Below are positions 12,921 to 23,912 of a stretch of 64,000 nucleotides of DNA, piece after piece (the first letter of the stretch is position 1; each line of letters opens with the position of its first letter). Made by a program: the position numbers and the translations under genes. The stretch lies in assembly GCA_024699855.1 (NCBI GenBank), contig JAMPIQ010000001.1, positions 15,996,001 to 16,060,000 of the forward strand, given 5' to 3'. The notes below the pieces were generated by a model. That model was not told the DNA's origin. It did not search any database and was given only the letters and a program-made list of their open reading frames with translations. The stretch is from Aphelenchoides besseyi. Its lineage: Eukaryota; Nematoda; Chromadorea; Rhabditida; Aphelenchoididae.

Positions 12921-14478
12921 TTATATTGATCGTGCAGTCACTTGAATATGACTTCTTGCGGTCTCTGGTTCCGGCCGTCCAAAGTTCTTCTCATAAAAAT
13001 CCCAGAGTTCAATAAGAATCCAACCGCGTAAATATTCGATACATTCAGGTGGACAGATGTTTTTGCTTTCGTCCTAAAAACCTAAAGTTACAAGTAAAAA
13101 TAAGCTCTTACTATTTTGATTCCCAGTTCTATCCAATATACCCCTTCAACTCCGAGTGCATTGAATCGTTGTTGATTGAGAGGATGTTTTTCGAGAAACG
13201 CCCTCAAGTTGTCTACGATTTGATCATGTTCCATGTGTTCAACTGGAAACCACTCCATCAGCTGCTCGACCTGCTCAAGGGTGTAATGTCCAGTTGGCCA
13301 TTGCCAATTTTCTGTTAACGCGAGATCAAGAGGTCCAGTAAAGTCGTAACGTGCTGTTTTCAAAGACAAACTTTCAAGAGCGGGCTCTATGAACTTCTTA
13401 AACGATTTCATGAAGGACTTCTTCTTTGGCGACACATTTAGTTTTAGACGGTTAGACTCCTTTTTTTGAGCCTTGTACTTCTGTTTTTGAATCTCCACCT
13501 TTTCTTTTCCAGTCTTGGACTTCTCCTTTTGATCCTTGAGTGTCACTTCTTTCTTTTCCTCAACTTTCGACTTTGCCAATCCGACCGCTTGCTTGCTCGA
13601 CTTCTTCTTTTTGCCTTTTGTCACCTTGACGGTGTATTCCAGCTCCTTTATCTTCTTATTCCTTTTTTTGCAGCGGTAACACAACACCGTTCCAACAATT
13701 GTACCGATAAGTAAGAGTACGACAAGCACAATAGCAACACTGAAAACAACAGTCACATTCGGTTCTTCTAAAAGCTCACATGAGAAGTGTCCAAGCCCAC
13801 CACGGCCATTTCTTTTCCTCATTGACTTTGGTTATTACAACCGATTTGCCCTGATAACTTCGTTCAACAATCAAATCAACCACAAACTAACCAATTCCAA
13901 ACTTATTACGTTAGTAGTTCTCGATTCCAGTTTGATTGTCGTTTTCGCTTTACCATCTTCGAGTTTAAATGGAAAACTACAAACTCTTGTCCCAGAAGCT
14001 TGTCCAAATCCTTCCAATGTTACTTTTCTAGCCGTTGCAACAATTGAAATTGGTGAAAAGTATCCAGGCAGTTCGCTACCTAAATTCTCAGCATTTGGTT
14101 AAATGTTCTGACAGTTTCTAGCTGACTGAGTTTAAAAGCTTGTGCAGCGGTAACAAATCTTCCGTTAATAAAGCAATTTCCAATTGTAACTGACCCACTA
14201 GACACAGTTATTTCAACCGTGTCGTTACCACTCACTCGAATGTGTCATTCCCCTCTTTGATTTCCAAAGTCGCTGTGATTGTGTCCGACTTGCTCTCCAC
14301 ATCGACTGATGAAGTCTCACAAGCGCCTGTCAACCTTCTGAAACCACAAACAATTCAGAATAAAGATGCCAACTTACGTTACACTCACACAAACGCTCGA
14401 CTCGACTGCCAAGAACATGGTAGCCAAAACAACAAGCGCCAACAGCGACGCAGTTTTAGCCTTCAAACGCCCGGTCAT
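12921..14478 (-). CDS. Type I single-pass membrane protein, unknown family
   Basis: Seven exons join in frame on the minus strand: 14478-14378, 14337-14236, 14197-14127, 14079-13910, 13850-13780, 13739-13112 and 13073-12921. The product starts with a signal peptide (Lys/Arg-containing head, then LLALVVLATMFLAV). It has an ectodomain of roughly 130 residues with a few Cys, a Trp-rich juxtamembrane stretch (KKWPWWAW), one strong transmembrane helix (VAIVLVVLLLIGTIVGTVLC), and a cytoplasmic tail that begins extremely Lys-rich and ends in a more ordered region (CPPECIEYLRGW, LWDFYEKNFGRPEPE). The topology is clear; the function is not. The tail could be an adaptor-binding or scaffold segment, but that is inference. 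The exon structure is supported by frame continuity across six introns. Confidence 0.75.
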
Positions 14479-14524
14479 CGTTTTTCAAACGGACGACAAG
14501 ACCGGATACTAACTGAAATTTCAG

Positions 14525-15060
14525 TTTCGAATCACTAGTTATGCAAAGGTCTTCTTCTTGTTCGTTGAATTGGTCGATCCGAACACATGGAAATATGCGT
14601 CTTCAGGCGTTAAAGTAACTGGTTCCTCGTTCCTAACTTAGTCGTGAAGGGCATGTCATTATCGAATATAACAGTGCTGTTACATGGCCACCAATCAGCC
14701 ACTTATTTGAACTAAACTTCAAATTAGAGTTGATCAAAGAATTTCATAGCAGTTGTTATCCCGGAGCTTGGTTAATCACTGAACTTGAAATGAACATTCA
14801 AAACGTTCTATTGGGCACAGTACTTACTTAGTGGATCTCTTTCTGTGTAAATTCTGAGTGTAGTGATCTTTTTTGAATGACAAGTAGTTTCGTTAAAGTA
14901 ACATTTGAGTTCTCTAAAAAAGTAGAGTCGAATGGAGATCAGAATTCGATGAAGAAGATCAATTCTTTTTGAATGGACTCTGGACCGGCAATTCAGAGAG
15001 CACTTTACGGTTGTGTTCAATTCACCTTCAATCGGTTCGTACATCAACAGCAGTGAAAGG
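14525..15060 (+). pseudogene. Coding-like blocks, possibly a degenerate or unresolved gene
   Basis: Three plus-strand stretches read like real protein but do not join cleanly. 14525-14641 follows a TTTCAG (for example FFLFVELVDPNTWKYASSG). 14643-14831 is open (for example AVTWPPISHLFELNFKLEL). About 14921-15057 contains DEEDQFFLNGLWTG. The gaps between the first blocks are far shorter than a normal intron, and in-frame stops separate them. Either the gene has decayed by small indels or I have misread its structure. I do not recognise the family. A fourth open stretch, 15461-15655, lies beyond the U2 gene. Confidence 0.3.
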
Positions 15061-15231
15061 AGTGGTTTTCGTTGGCGCCACGAGAAGAGGCGCGTTGTGC
15101 GCTCATACGCAACCACTGGGTCTCTCGCAACGCGGAATCGGTGTTTCTCTCGCTGCCTCAACCCCATGGCGACCCATCGGTTTTCCTGATGTCCGCAACG
15201 CATATATGTCGATGTCGATGCATTAAAAGTT

Positions 15232-15414
15232 ATCGCTTCTCGGCCCTTGGCTAAGATCAAAGTGTAGTAACTGTTCTTATCAGCTTAATCTCTGGTACGA
15301 GTACTATTGTACTCATCGAGATTAGTCAATTTTTGGGACCAGTTGGACTGAGGGGCTTGCTCCTCTTCCGACAAGGGTCGACCTGGATTTGCACTTACAC
15401 CAGGAACGGCCCAC
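15232..15414 (+). ncRNA. U2 spliceosomal snRNA
   Basis: The sequence starts ATCGCTTCTCGGCC, followed by GGCTAAGATCAAAGTGTAG and CTGTTCTTATCAG, the conserved U2 5' domain including stem I and the branch-point recognition segment GUAGUA. An Sm-type site (ATTTTTGG) follows at about 15329, then GGGGCTTGCTCC and a terminal part ending CCAGGAACGGCCC as in U2 stem-loops III and IV. U2 base-pairs with the intron branch site and with U6. One base directly after GUAGUA is A where all U2 sequences I remember have U (see findings). The 3' end is placed by similarity and may be off by a few bases. Confidence 0.93.
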
Positions 15415-15934
15415 AACATAAACTGCAATAGAGTCTGATCGGTGGAAACACTTCGAGCACTTGTTGGTCAGTGACAACGAAATCGGTGCATTGAGAGTGT
15501 TTTGTCGAGTTGAGCTTTCGTTTCGCACTCAACAAATGATCCTCTACTTTGTCACAGACGCTAACTACCCAAACAAACTCCTGCTAATTCAACAGAAGGT
15601 CGAAAATGAACCTGAAAATCTATTGGCAGATGAGATTAGACGCAGCCCCGACTAACACCAAAATTGAACTATTACTACAACACATTGAATTGATTGTACG
15701 CTCCATTATCATAACTTCCTGACATTCATTCTATGAACAAAAACATTACCGACTTTTGCTTCGATATTCACACCTCTTCATTTCATCGATACTCAAAGTT
15801 TGTATTTTCGACTATTTCACGTCTTTGCCTCAACTAACCTTCAGCTCGTGATCCCAACTGCGTGGTTTCTTTGTTTGCCCAGTTGTTCTTCCTGTTTCCT
15901 CTATAAAATTTCTGACTTTCATTTAGTCGATTCA
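15415..15934. other. Region between U2 snRNA and the next gene
   Basis: About 0.5 kb. An open stretch at 15461-15655 reads plausibly as protein (for example MILYFVTDANYPNKLLLIQQ) but lacks a start, splice context or recognised family; it may belong with the coding-like blocks before U2. A TATA-like CTATAAAAT lies at about 15900, 35 bp before the next ATG, and fits a promoter for the following gene. Confidence 0.5.
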
Positions 15935-16273
15935 ATGATTTTAATTTTAAAGTCTCTAGTTTTTGTCTTGTTTTGGCTTACAGTCTATGCTCAGAATGAA
16001 CCGTCGTGTCCAGCCGACACGTCCAAAACCGTGAATCAAACGTGTGTTAAGGATGTGGACTGTACACACGAGAATAACTTTTGCATTGGCTACGATGTGG
16101 AAACCAAAACCAGTTTCTGTTGTCAAATCAGTCGGTGGCATCCGGGAATGCAACAAAACAATTCTAGTGAAGAGCAACCTATTCCTCAACATCGCCCCAA
16201 TAAGAAGAAGCTGGTCAATCGACGTCGCAAAGCAGTGAATCGTCGTCGTCGACACGGAAAACGTCGTCATTAA
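15935..16273 (+). CDS. Small secreted cysteine-rich protein with strongly basic tail
   Basis: A single-exon frame of 112 codons. The first 20 residues form a signal peptide (MILILKSLVFVLFWLTVYAQ). Next comes a compact segment with six cysteines in about 45 residues (CPADTSKTVNQTC, VDCTHENNFC, then FCC), which probably form disulphides, then a Gln/Asn/Pro linker and a tail packed with Arg and Lys (NRRRKAVNRRRRHGKRRH). A TATA-like element lies about 35 bp upstream. The family is not recognised. Secretion is inferred from the leader. The basic tail could bind acidic matrix or nucleic acid or be cleaved at dibasic sites, but nothing in the sequence decides this. Confidence 0.65.
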   Translation: MILILKSLVFVLFWLTVYAQNEPSCPADTSKTVNQTCVKDVDCTHENNFCIGYDVETKTSFCCQISRWHPGMQQNNSSEEQPIPQHRPNKKKLVNRRRKAVNRRRRHGKRRH

Positions 16274-18065
16274 GTTTGTTGTCTTGTCGACTAACAAATC
16301 TGATTTAAAGCGAATATACGTCTTTACAGTTTGTTGTAAAATAAACCGAAAGATAGTGATAGTCTGAACACCCCAACAGGACTTAAAGATGTCCAATTTA
16401 ATGAGCTGAACTTTCAACGACCTCACGTTTTTAATTGTGTGGGAAATTGAATCGCCAGAAATGTCGAACAAACATTCGTATTACATTGCTATTATAAGCT
16501 TCTTCATTTTGTTTTATCTCAAACAAATCAATCGTTCATTTCTGACAAAAGTTTATTCAAACAGATTTGAAATGATTGAATCTTTAGTTCATGTAGTTTA
16601 TCTATAGCTCAGTTGGCAGGGTTTTCGTGCTTCAACAGCTGACCGCGATTGTGGCACGGTCGCTGGTGCTTGAGGTGGTTCACTTTCTTCTTACGCATCG
16701 TCTTTTTATACAAGTTGACGGCTATGAATATTGTCAACAAGACGACAAAACTGACGACTATGCGGAAAGAATGTTGGAGTGCTCATCAAAAGCAGACTGC
16801 AGGATGATAAACACCCAATAGGGAAGTTCATCGGTCAAAACGGTCGAACAAACGAATGCATCCTAAGAATTGGTTAACGAAGAGACTGCGGGACGGCAAC
16901 TTACTTCGAATGCGTTGCCTGAGCTTGAATCGATAATAACGTCGATTTTGTTTAGTACCAGAATCCAAGTTCTTTCGCACAGTCAAATCATCCACAAAAT
17001 CGAAAACGACTGTTCTCATCTTCGAGATGCATGTTGCGTTCATGGTATCCGTTGCCATTGCTGTAATTACTGTAGTTTTAAACTCTTTTTATTGAAGTGG
17101 CTCACAAACTCACATCGCTATCCGCGGACTTAAACTTGACGGCTGGTGGATGCTAAGGGAACCTGCGACATCAATAAATAGAGAGTTGACGCGGATCATC
17201 TTCGCAGCTCGAGTGCAGATCAATGAAGGAAACAAAAAGACAGGAAAATCGAACACAGCCGACTGGCACAAGAGAAACCGAAGAGACTGAAAATTGATCT
17301 ACAAAATGAATTTGCATACGAGTTGGAAGCTTGCTGTCTTGAACGGATTTGTGTCTATGACACGTCGACTTTGAAGCCAAGCAGTCTGTAGACAAGAAGA
17401 TGTGGCGTCGACGTCATAAAAGCCCCGCCCAGTTGTTTTCCCCGACGAATCCATCCGTCTGTTCCCAATTGACCACCCAATTTGTTTCTCCGATTCCCTT
17501 CCCTTTTTGTTTTGTAGGCCCATAAGATCGATATTGTTAATATTTCCCTTTGTTCGTTCCAATCCGTGGTCTGCCTTGTTTAATAAGTTTATTAACCCAA
17601 GTTTGAGATTTTTAATAAATACCAGTTGTTCGTTTTCGTTGGCCAATCTCTGGAATAGGGAATCCGCTACAAAGACTTGTTACCACTTTTGTAGACAAAT
17701 TACGGATAGGTCGCATGAGTTGATTCAAAACTTCCTGCAAACACAATTCATGATCAATAACTCTCATGTTTAAAATCCATTCTCGTTTATCTTATTGAGA
17801 TAAACCAGTGATAAAAGTTGATGCGTTTGAGTAGCCACCCACATAACTAACTTCACTGTAATTCGGGGATCAAATTTCATAACTAGTGTTTAACTTACCA
17901 AGTCAATGTGACTGTTTGATAAAGACATTGAGTTATTTTTTTGATCTTGTTCTGTGGGATGTTTTGACGTCAACGATCCAGTTTCTGCACTTCTGTAAGT
18001 GAAAACACATTTAATCATGTGAACCGCATTTCATCGAAGACGCTCACACGTAGGAATCTTTTGTA
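16274..18065. other. Mostly unassigned region with scattered coding-like minus-strand text
   Basis: No gene can be supported. On the minus strand there is a hydrophobic stretch followed by basic residues at about 16770-16630 (SFVVLLTIFIAVNLYKK) and an open frame at 16828-17058, with plausible GT/AG sites between them, but no joining keeps one frame open from a credible start. A 12-base string at about 16607-16618 matches a tRNA A box, without a convincing B box or cloverleaf. An SL1-like string lies at 17586-17607. The rest looks non-coding. Confidence 0.4.
17586..17607 (+). other. SL1-like 22-mer
   Basis: This stretch matches the canonical nematode spliced leader SL1 at 19 of 22 positions by my alignment, with the last 13 bases (ACCCAAGTTTGAG) identical. 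It is not followed by the GT needed for a functional SL RNA donor but by an A/T-rich run. I see no Sm site or SL RNA-type stem-loops downstream. It may be a relic of a trans-spliced transcript, a decayed SL RNA gene, or chance. Confidence 0.5.
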
Positions 18066-18314
18066 GCTTCTTCGTCTTCGTTGCAACAACCGGCTGAGAG
18101 TGCTGAAACGGAAACCGATCACTTGAACCCAAAACCTCAGACTCACGTTCTTCTTCTTGGTCGTGAACTTCGTGATGTTCAACGGTCGGCCCTTCCAACG
18201 TTCACCGTTCAACTCCATCGCCTTCTTCGCCAACTCGACGCTTTTGAAGGTCGCAAATCCATAGCCTGCAGAACGTGGACATTAGTTCGTACGAAACCAA
18301 CATAAACGTTTGTT
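18066..18314 (-). repeat. Partial inverted copy of the RBM34-like gene (copy of 34665-34913)
   Basis: This 249-bp block is the reverse complement of 34665-34913 without any difference that I can find. It contains the end of RBM34 intron 2, all of exon 3, intron 3 and the start of exon 4. Because introns are present it is a DNA-level duplication. It lacks the rest of the gene and any start, so it cannot encode a functional protein. Confidence 0.9.
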
Positions 18315-18766
18315 AAAATTAAGTCCCGCACGTGTCCAATAAACAGCTTCAAAATATATTGCCAATTACAAAAAAGAGGCTATCTAAAGATTTAATGGTC
18401 ACAGATTAAAATTAATGAATACAAGTTCTAGTGGCTTATTTGTCACACTCAAACCAAACAAACTGATTGCTTTCCTTATCATTACCACTTTCGGGCTTTT
18501 TGTCTATGAATCTACACGAAGTAATTCAAATCTTCGAAAACAGAAACGACATCCAAGCGATTAATTACATCGCCTTTCATTTGCTTTCAAGCTTTCAGTA
18601 ACCAAATGATCGTCGTGCATTCAGTTGGTCGCAGAAACCTACAAACGACACTTACACTGAAATCACCAGCAACTCAAATCCACAGTTTATCCAGTGGAAG
18701 AGACTTGTTGTTTACATACGCTTCTCTGTTGAATCAACAGTCAAATGACTTACAAAGAGTACGACC
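18315..18766. other. Intergenic region
   Basis: About 450 bp between the RBM34 fragment and the next plus-strand gene. I see no coding frame of note. A GAATCAACAG acceptor-like site lies about 27 bp before the next ATG. Confidence 0.55.
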
Positions 18767-19776
18767 ATGCTGATTGACTGGTTGAGAGAAATAAACCGAA
18801 TTCCTCTTTTGCACTCCCAGTGGCAGGTTACTTTCTTTATCATTCTAAATTTTTGTCCATTTACCTTTGAATTGAAGTTGCGTACCAGCGCGATTGTCAC
18901 TCATGTTCACAAAACCGAACTCTGGAGTTCTGTAGGTTTGCCTCTGCCTTGTCTTTGATTACATTTCACTTTTAGATGATCATCTCTGGAGTCAAGACCT
19001 TACGAACTGCAGAAATGAACGAAGTTTTGGATGCGAAACTTCGCGCTGATTTTTCAATGTTTGAACTGACCATTTCACCTCAAGGACAAGATGCGTTTTC
19101 TGGCTTTCCAGACTTTATCGCCCACCTTTACCACTGGATTCGACATGAACACTCGCAGTCAATGCGAACGACGAATACGCACTATTGTCAACACCAAATG
19201 GAGCAAGAAGAACAAGAGTACGATCTTGAAGAACAGAAGGCTCTCCGCGAATGTGATGTGAAGGCGAAAGATCAACTTCGCCTTCCCTTCACATCCGCGA
19301 ATCAGTCGCATATAAAAACGACCGTTCGCACTTTTTCGGCTTTCTTCTCCTATGCGGCCGAACGGCTTCTGATCAGATTCAGGCTTATACAGCCATCAAC
19401 TATCGCAGCATTGAATCACTCGAAGTTTCAATCGAATGAATACATCGCCCACCTTTATGTGAGTTTTTTACCTTTGGTCTTTTGTCTATCTAATGAATCG
19501 GACAAGACAATCCAAATAAAGGGGCATTATCACAAAACCGCTGATGCCTCGGAACTTTTCCGAGCTTTGTACAATAGTGAAAACAATTTACGCGCTTATT
19601 ATTCGTCCGACGAAGAGGAAAAACTCGAAATCAAACTTCAAGTTTCTACTCATCGCAATGGAGCGAAGCTTTTCAACTCGAACTTAACGTAAGAACAAAA
19701 GTTGGCTGAGTGTTTAAGAGATGTTGTTTTCAGGGGGTACGACCATCACAGTTTTGTCGGTACAAGTGCGCTCTGA
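18767..19776 (+). CDS. Unknown protein, multi-exon
   Basis: Exons join in frame from the ATG at 18767 (DWLREINRIPLL) across introns at about 18827-18879, 18930-18975, 19459-19521 and 19691-19734, to a TGA at 19774. The third exon is long and open (18976-19458). The product is about 300 residues, with acidic/Gln-rich and His-rich stretches. The short motif FxxFIAHLYxW near residue 95 is echoed as EYIAHLY near residue 195, which may mark a repeat. The intron at 19459 is a multiple of three and has no stop in frame, so its retention would also give a continuous protein. I do not recognise the family. The gene call is moderate because frame and splice signals agree. Confidence 0.6.
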
Positions 19777-20101
19777 TAACGAATTCCTTGTTTCGGTTTG
19801 TTCGTCTAGTGTCTAAATCTGCATGGATTCGAACACTCTTCTCGTTTATCATCGAATGGCTTTACGACCTTTGCGTTAAGAGCTGTGATACGCGAATAAG
19901 TACAAGTGCGTAGATAACTTTTATGACGGGAGGTTTGTTTTAATTTGTATACGATTAAACGCACACATTTCTTATTTGTGAGTTAAATGTTGTTTAAGTT
20001 GTAGAATTTAATAAATGTTACTGATAATCGTTTATGTGAATGTTTTTTACATTTAAAACATAAGAACAAGTTAGAAGACTGTTGCTTTTGTTTCTAATAT
20101 A
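19777..20101. other. Intergenic region between convergent genes
   Basis: A/T-rich 3' flanks of the unknown plus-strand gene and of nud-1 on the minus strand. It contains AATAAA-type sequences near 20010 suited to poly(A) addition. No gene is seen. Confidence 0.7.
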
Positions 20102-21172
20102 TTAGAAGTCCATTTTAGCATTCGAGAAGTCCATTTCCGGATGTTGGGCCATGAACTTTTGCAAAATGTCGTGTTTCTTCTTCTCCTCCGACGTGGGAAG
20201 ACCCATTTCCTTCTGACGTTGATCGTACATCATCTTCTCGACCATCATTCGTGTTTCGCCTTCCAAATCCGAGAGTTTCGAGTTCTCCGGTTGGACTTTT
20301 TTAGTGTTGATTTCCGGATCCGATTTCAACAAGCGACTCCACCATTGTTGATCTTTGACCTAAAGAATCAGATAAGGTATTGTTGTTATGGTGCAGCTTG
20401 CATACTTTGTGAAGAGTCAACACGACGTCTTTCTTATCCTCCAGCAACCACGCCGAGTCTTCGACTTTGATTTCGTCCGGCAATTCCCCATCAATGATCG
20501 GATCACGACCACGAACTCCGACTTTCAAGTGACGACGCGAGAACTCGACCACAACATCGCGCGACTTCAACGGCACTCCTGCACGAAGAGGAACATGAAC
20601 CTAAGCAAACAATTAGAATAAACGGATTCATATGTTTACCTCAATTTCTTTCAACGTCTGTGTCCACGAGTAGTTGGGCAAATCACAACCGTTTCCGGCG
20701 TTTGGTTTCAACTTTCCTTTGTCTTCTTCTGCTTCTTCTTCGCCATCTTTAGGTTCCGAAGCCGATGGCTCGGGCATTGGTTTTGGTTTTTCGATCGCCG
20801 CCCTAAAACCAAAAACTCAATAAATGAAACGATCTGCGGACTTACGCTTTGATTGCTTCTTCTTCTTTTTGTTTCTGCTGTTCACGTTGTTGTTTCAAAC
20901 GTTTCTCTTCGGCTTCTTTGCGTTTTCGTTTCTCTTCGGCCTCCTGCAACTATCGATTACATTCATCTGTACCTCTTGTTCACCTGATCGGCTTTTCCAG
21001 CGAACTTATCAAACGAATTCAAGACAATTCGGCGCGCTTCCTCGACCGTTGCTCCGGTGAAGAAGTCGGTTTTACGCGACAGAAATCCGAACATCAAGTC
21101 CATGAGTTCCGGCACACCGCCCTCCAAATTTGAAGCCAACGAAAAGAAAACACTGTCGGCACGTTCTTCCAT
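20102..21172 (-). CDS. nud-1: NudC, nuclear distribution protein C
   Basis: NudC is a CS-domain co-chaperone that stabilises dynein/LIS1 pathway components and supports nuclear migration and mitosis. Five exons: 21172-20984, 20943-20846, 20802-20640, 20600-20406 and 20359-20102. The N-terminal NudC motif is clear ([21 protein letters not shown]). A Lys/Glu-rich coiled coil follows. The CS domain is complete ([55 protein letters not shown]), as is the C-terminal signature ([27 protein letters not shown]). Length, about 300 residues, is typical. It lies 207 bp downstream of rpl-11 on the same strand, so the two could be co-transcribed. Identification is very secure. Confidence 0.97.
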
Positions 21173-21378
21173 TTTGCACTAAAGCACAGCAATAGATGAG
21201 TGAAGATCTGAAATCGAAGTGTTCAAGAAAACTCGTACAAACTGCCGTCTCTTAGCAACCAAGCTGAGTAAGCAATAAAATAACCATTGAACCGCATAAA
21301 CAGTCATTTGGCCTCTCAATCACAAGCTTTAAATCAACATTTTATTTTAACAACAAACAATCATCGACAACAAACGTC

Positions 21379-22105
<727 letters not shown>

Positions 22106-22324
22106 ACTGAAATTTCAGTTAACAAAGAAGTCAATCAGACGAAAATAAAAATCCCAAACTTTTTAATCAGCAGCCACCTGCAAAGAAAACTTTGTTTTAA
22201 TCTTCCAAATCGATGTTGTGGGTCACTAAGCTTCTACGAAATGTTCTCTTTTTGTTTTCAATTGATCTATTCGTGAATTCGTCGCAATTGCCGCAATCGC
22301 AGGCCTTCTTCTAATCGATGGCAC

Positions 22325-23354
22325 TTGATGCTAATGGTCGGATTGGGGACTTACGGACTTTGCAATCAGATGCCGACGGAGGTCGCTGTCGACGCAGCAC
22401 TGGCCAACGGCTATCGTCTCTTCGATTCCGCCAAATTCTACCAAAACGAACACGAACGGGAAACGCGTTTGAGGTCATTTCAATTCACTTCTTTTTGGGA
22501 ACTTGTTTTTTAGAAATTCTTACCAAAACATCAACTCAAAAGATCGAATATTTTCATTAAGACAAGAATCAAACTGCAAACTTCAGCAACAAAAGTACGA
22601 GAGATGCGGAAAGAATCATTGTGGTCTTCAAAGACGTAGTAAGTCTTTGTGTCCAGAAGTTAAACGGTTTGTTTTTGGGTATTTGGGTTTGATCCGGGTT
22701 CACTACCCAAAATACTGGGCTAAGAACAAAATTTCCACTAAACTGTCTTCTTGCCAACTACTCCATAAATTCTTTCGTTGACGCTATCGAAACAGCAAGA
22801 CTGTCTCGTTGATTGTATGCCTACTCTTGGCGAATCGATCCGTTCAATCGGAGTATCAAACTTTGAAGCACGTCACATCAACCAGCTGCTTGAAGATGGT
22901 CATCGGTTGCCGGCCGTCAACCAGTGCGAGTTTCATCCTCATTTGGCTCGACCCGAACTGCGAGACTATTGTATACAGAAAAGTATTCAGTTCCAGGTGA
23001 GTAGTTCTCAAGTTCGTTTATTAATTAACTTCATAGGCCCATACATCGTTGGCTAAGCAGTCGAGATCCTTGTATAAGGAGCCGATACTGAAACAAATTG
23101 CCGGAACGCACAATCTGACCATTCCAGTGAGTCGTCAGTCTGCTTTCTAACCCATCCCCATTTTCCAGCAAACTCTTTTGGGCTTCGCGTATTGGCAAGG
23201 AATTGCGGTTATACCGAAATCTGGAAATCCGGATCGAATCGCGTCGAACTTGAAGTTTCTGAAAGAACCGTTGAGTTCGGAAGAGATCAAGCTATTGAAC
23301 GAATTGGACGAATTCAAGCATTACTCTGACTGTGAAGGCTGGAAAGTGCTATAA
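22325..23354 (+). pseudogene. Aldo-keto reductase family gene, probably damaged or divergent
   Basis: AKR enzymes reduce carbonyls with NADPH in a TIM barrel. The first exon is clear: VGLGTYGL, then ALANGYRLFDSAKFYQNE with the catalytic Asp and Tyr. The last parts are also clear: SIGVSNFEARHINQLLEDGH, VNQCEFHPHLARPELRDYC and GIAVIPKSGNP, ending KVL with TAA at 23352. The middle does not join cleanly. The exon from about 22514 reads FLPKHQLKRSNIFIKTR in one frame, while the following LIRVHYPKYW is in another, with no splice sites that reconcile them. The position of the catalytic Lys appears to be Arg (NIFIKTR where the family has FITTK). Introns near 22998 and 23126 are ordinary. It is either a pseudogene or a divergent gene whose exons I cannot resolve. 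The family call is secure. Confidence 0.6.
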
Positions 23355-23912
23355 ATGGGTGTGTTGAGTAAACGAACAAACACATTTTCTTGCTTGTATC
23401 GAACAGTTGATTTGAAGGTTGTGAGTGGAACTCAGAAGTTGTTTTTGTCGATTAAACAGTTTCTCGTACGCGCGTGTAAATCGGCTTACAAGAACACAAA
23501 GAAGACCAACGATTATTACGCGAAGTCGATTGCTCATTGAAGACGAATTGAATTAAAACACGTGGAATGACATTGACCTGCCGAATTTTACTCAGTAGAG
23601 TACTCACACTGTGCTCGTGTTCGATGGACCGTAGCGATTTTTCCGGTTCTCTCGATTCTCTTAATCCAAATGCCCAACGGTCACAACCGATTGAGTACTC
23701 GAGTGCGCAGTGTCGTTCAAGTGGTCATAATAGAAAGAAACCGATTGACTTCATTGAGTAATCCCACGAGTAATCTCTTTCTTGCCAAACCGTGAAAGCG
23801 GCTGCTGGTCGCCAGTTGTTTACGTTCGTGTTGTCATCGACTTTTCACTTTCGCTTTGTGTTCAATTGGTAGTTTCAGTTACAACGACCGTGGCACTCAA
23901 TCGCTGGTTTTG
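23355..23912. other. Intergenic region, two short unproven open frames
   Basis: An ATG directly abuts the AKR stop (TAAATGG) and opens 61 codons (23355-23540), basic and Thr/Ser-rich. Another open frame at 23567-23761 has 64 codons. Neither has a recognisable motif or splice context, so both are left as 3' flank or spacer. Confidence 0.55.

Noticed and set aside
16600..16690. Possible tRNA from a perfect A-box-like TAGCTCAGTTGG
   Set aside because: No acceptable B box at the right distance and no acceptor or anticodon stem could be drawn.
16600..17400. A minus-strand membrane or secreted protein gene
   Set aside because: Several plausible exons exist, including a hydrophobic segment followed by Lys residues, but each joining that I tried needs a poor acceptor or meets a stop. 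Left as unresolved.
23355..23540. 61-codon frame starting directly at the AKR stop (TAAATGG)
   Set aside because: No leader acceptor, no motif; more likely 3' untranslated sequence.
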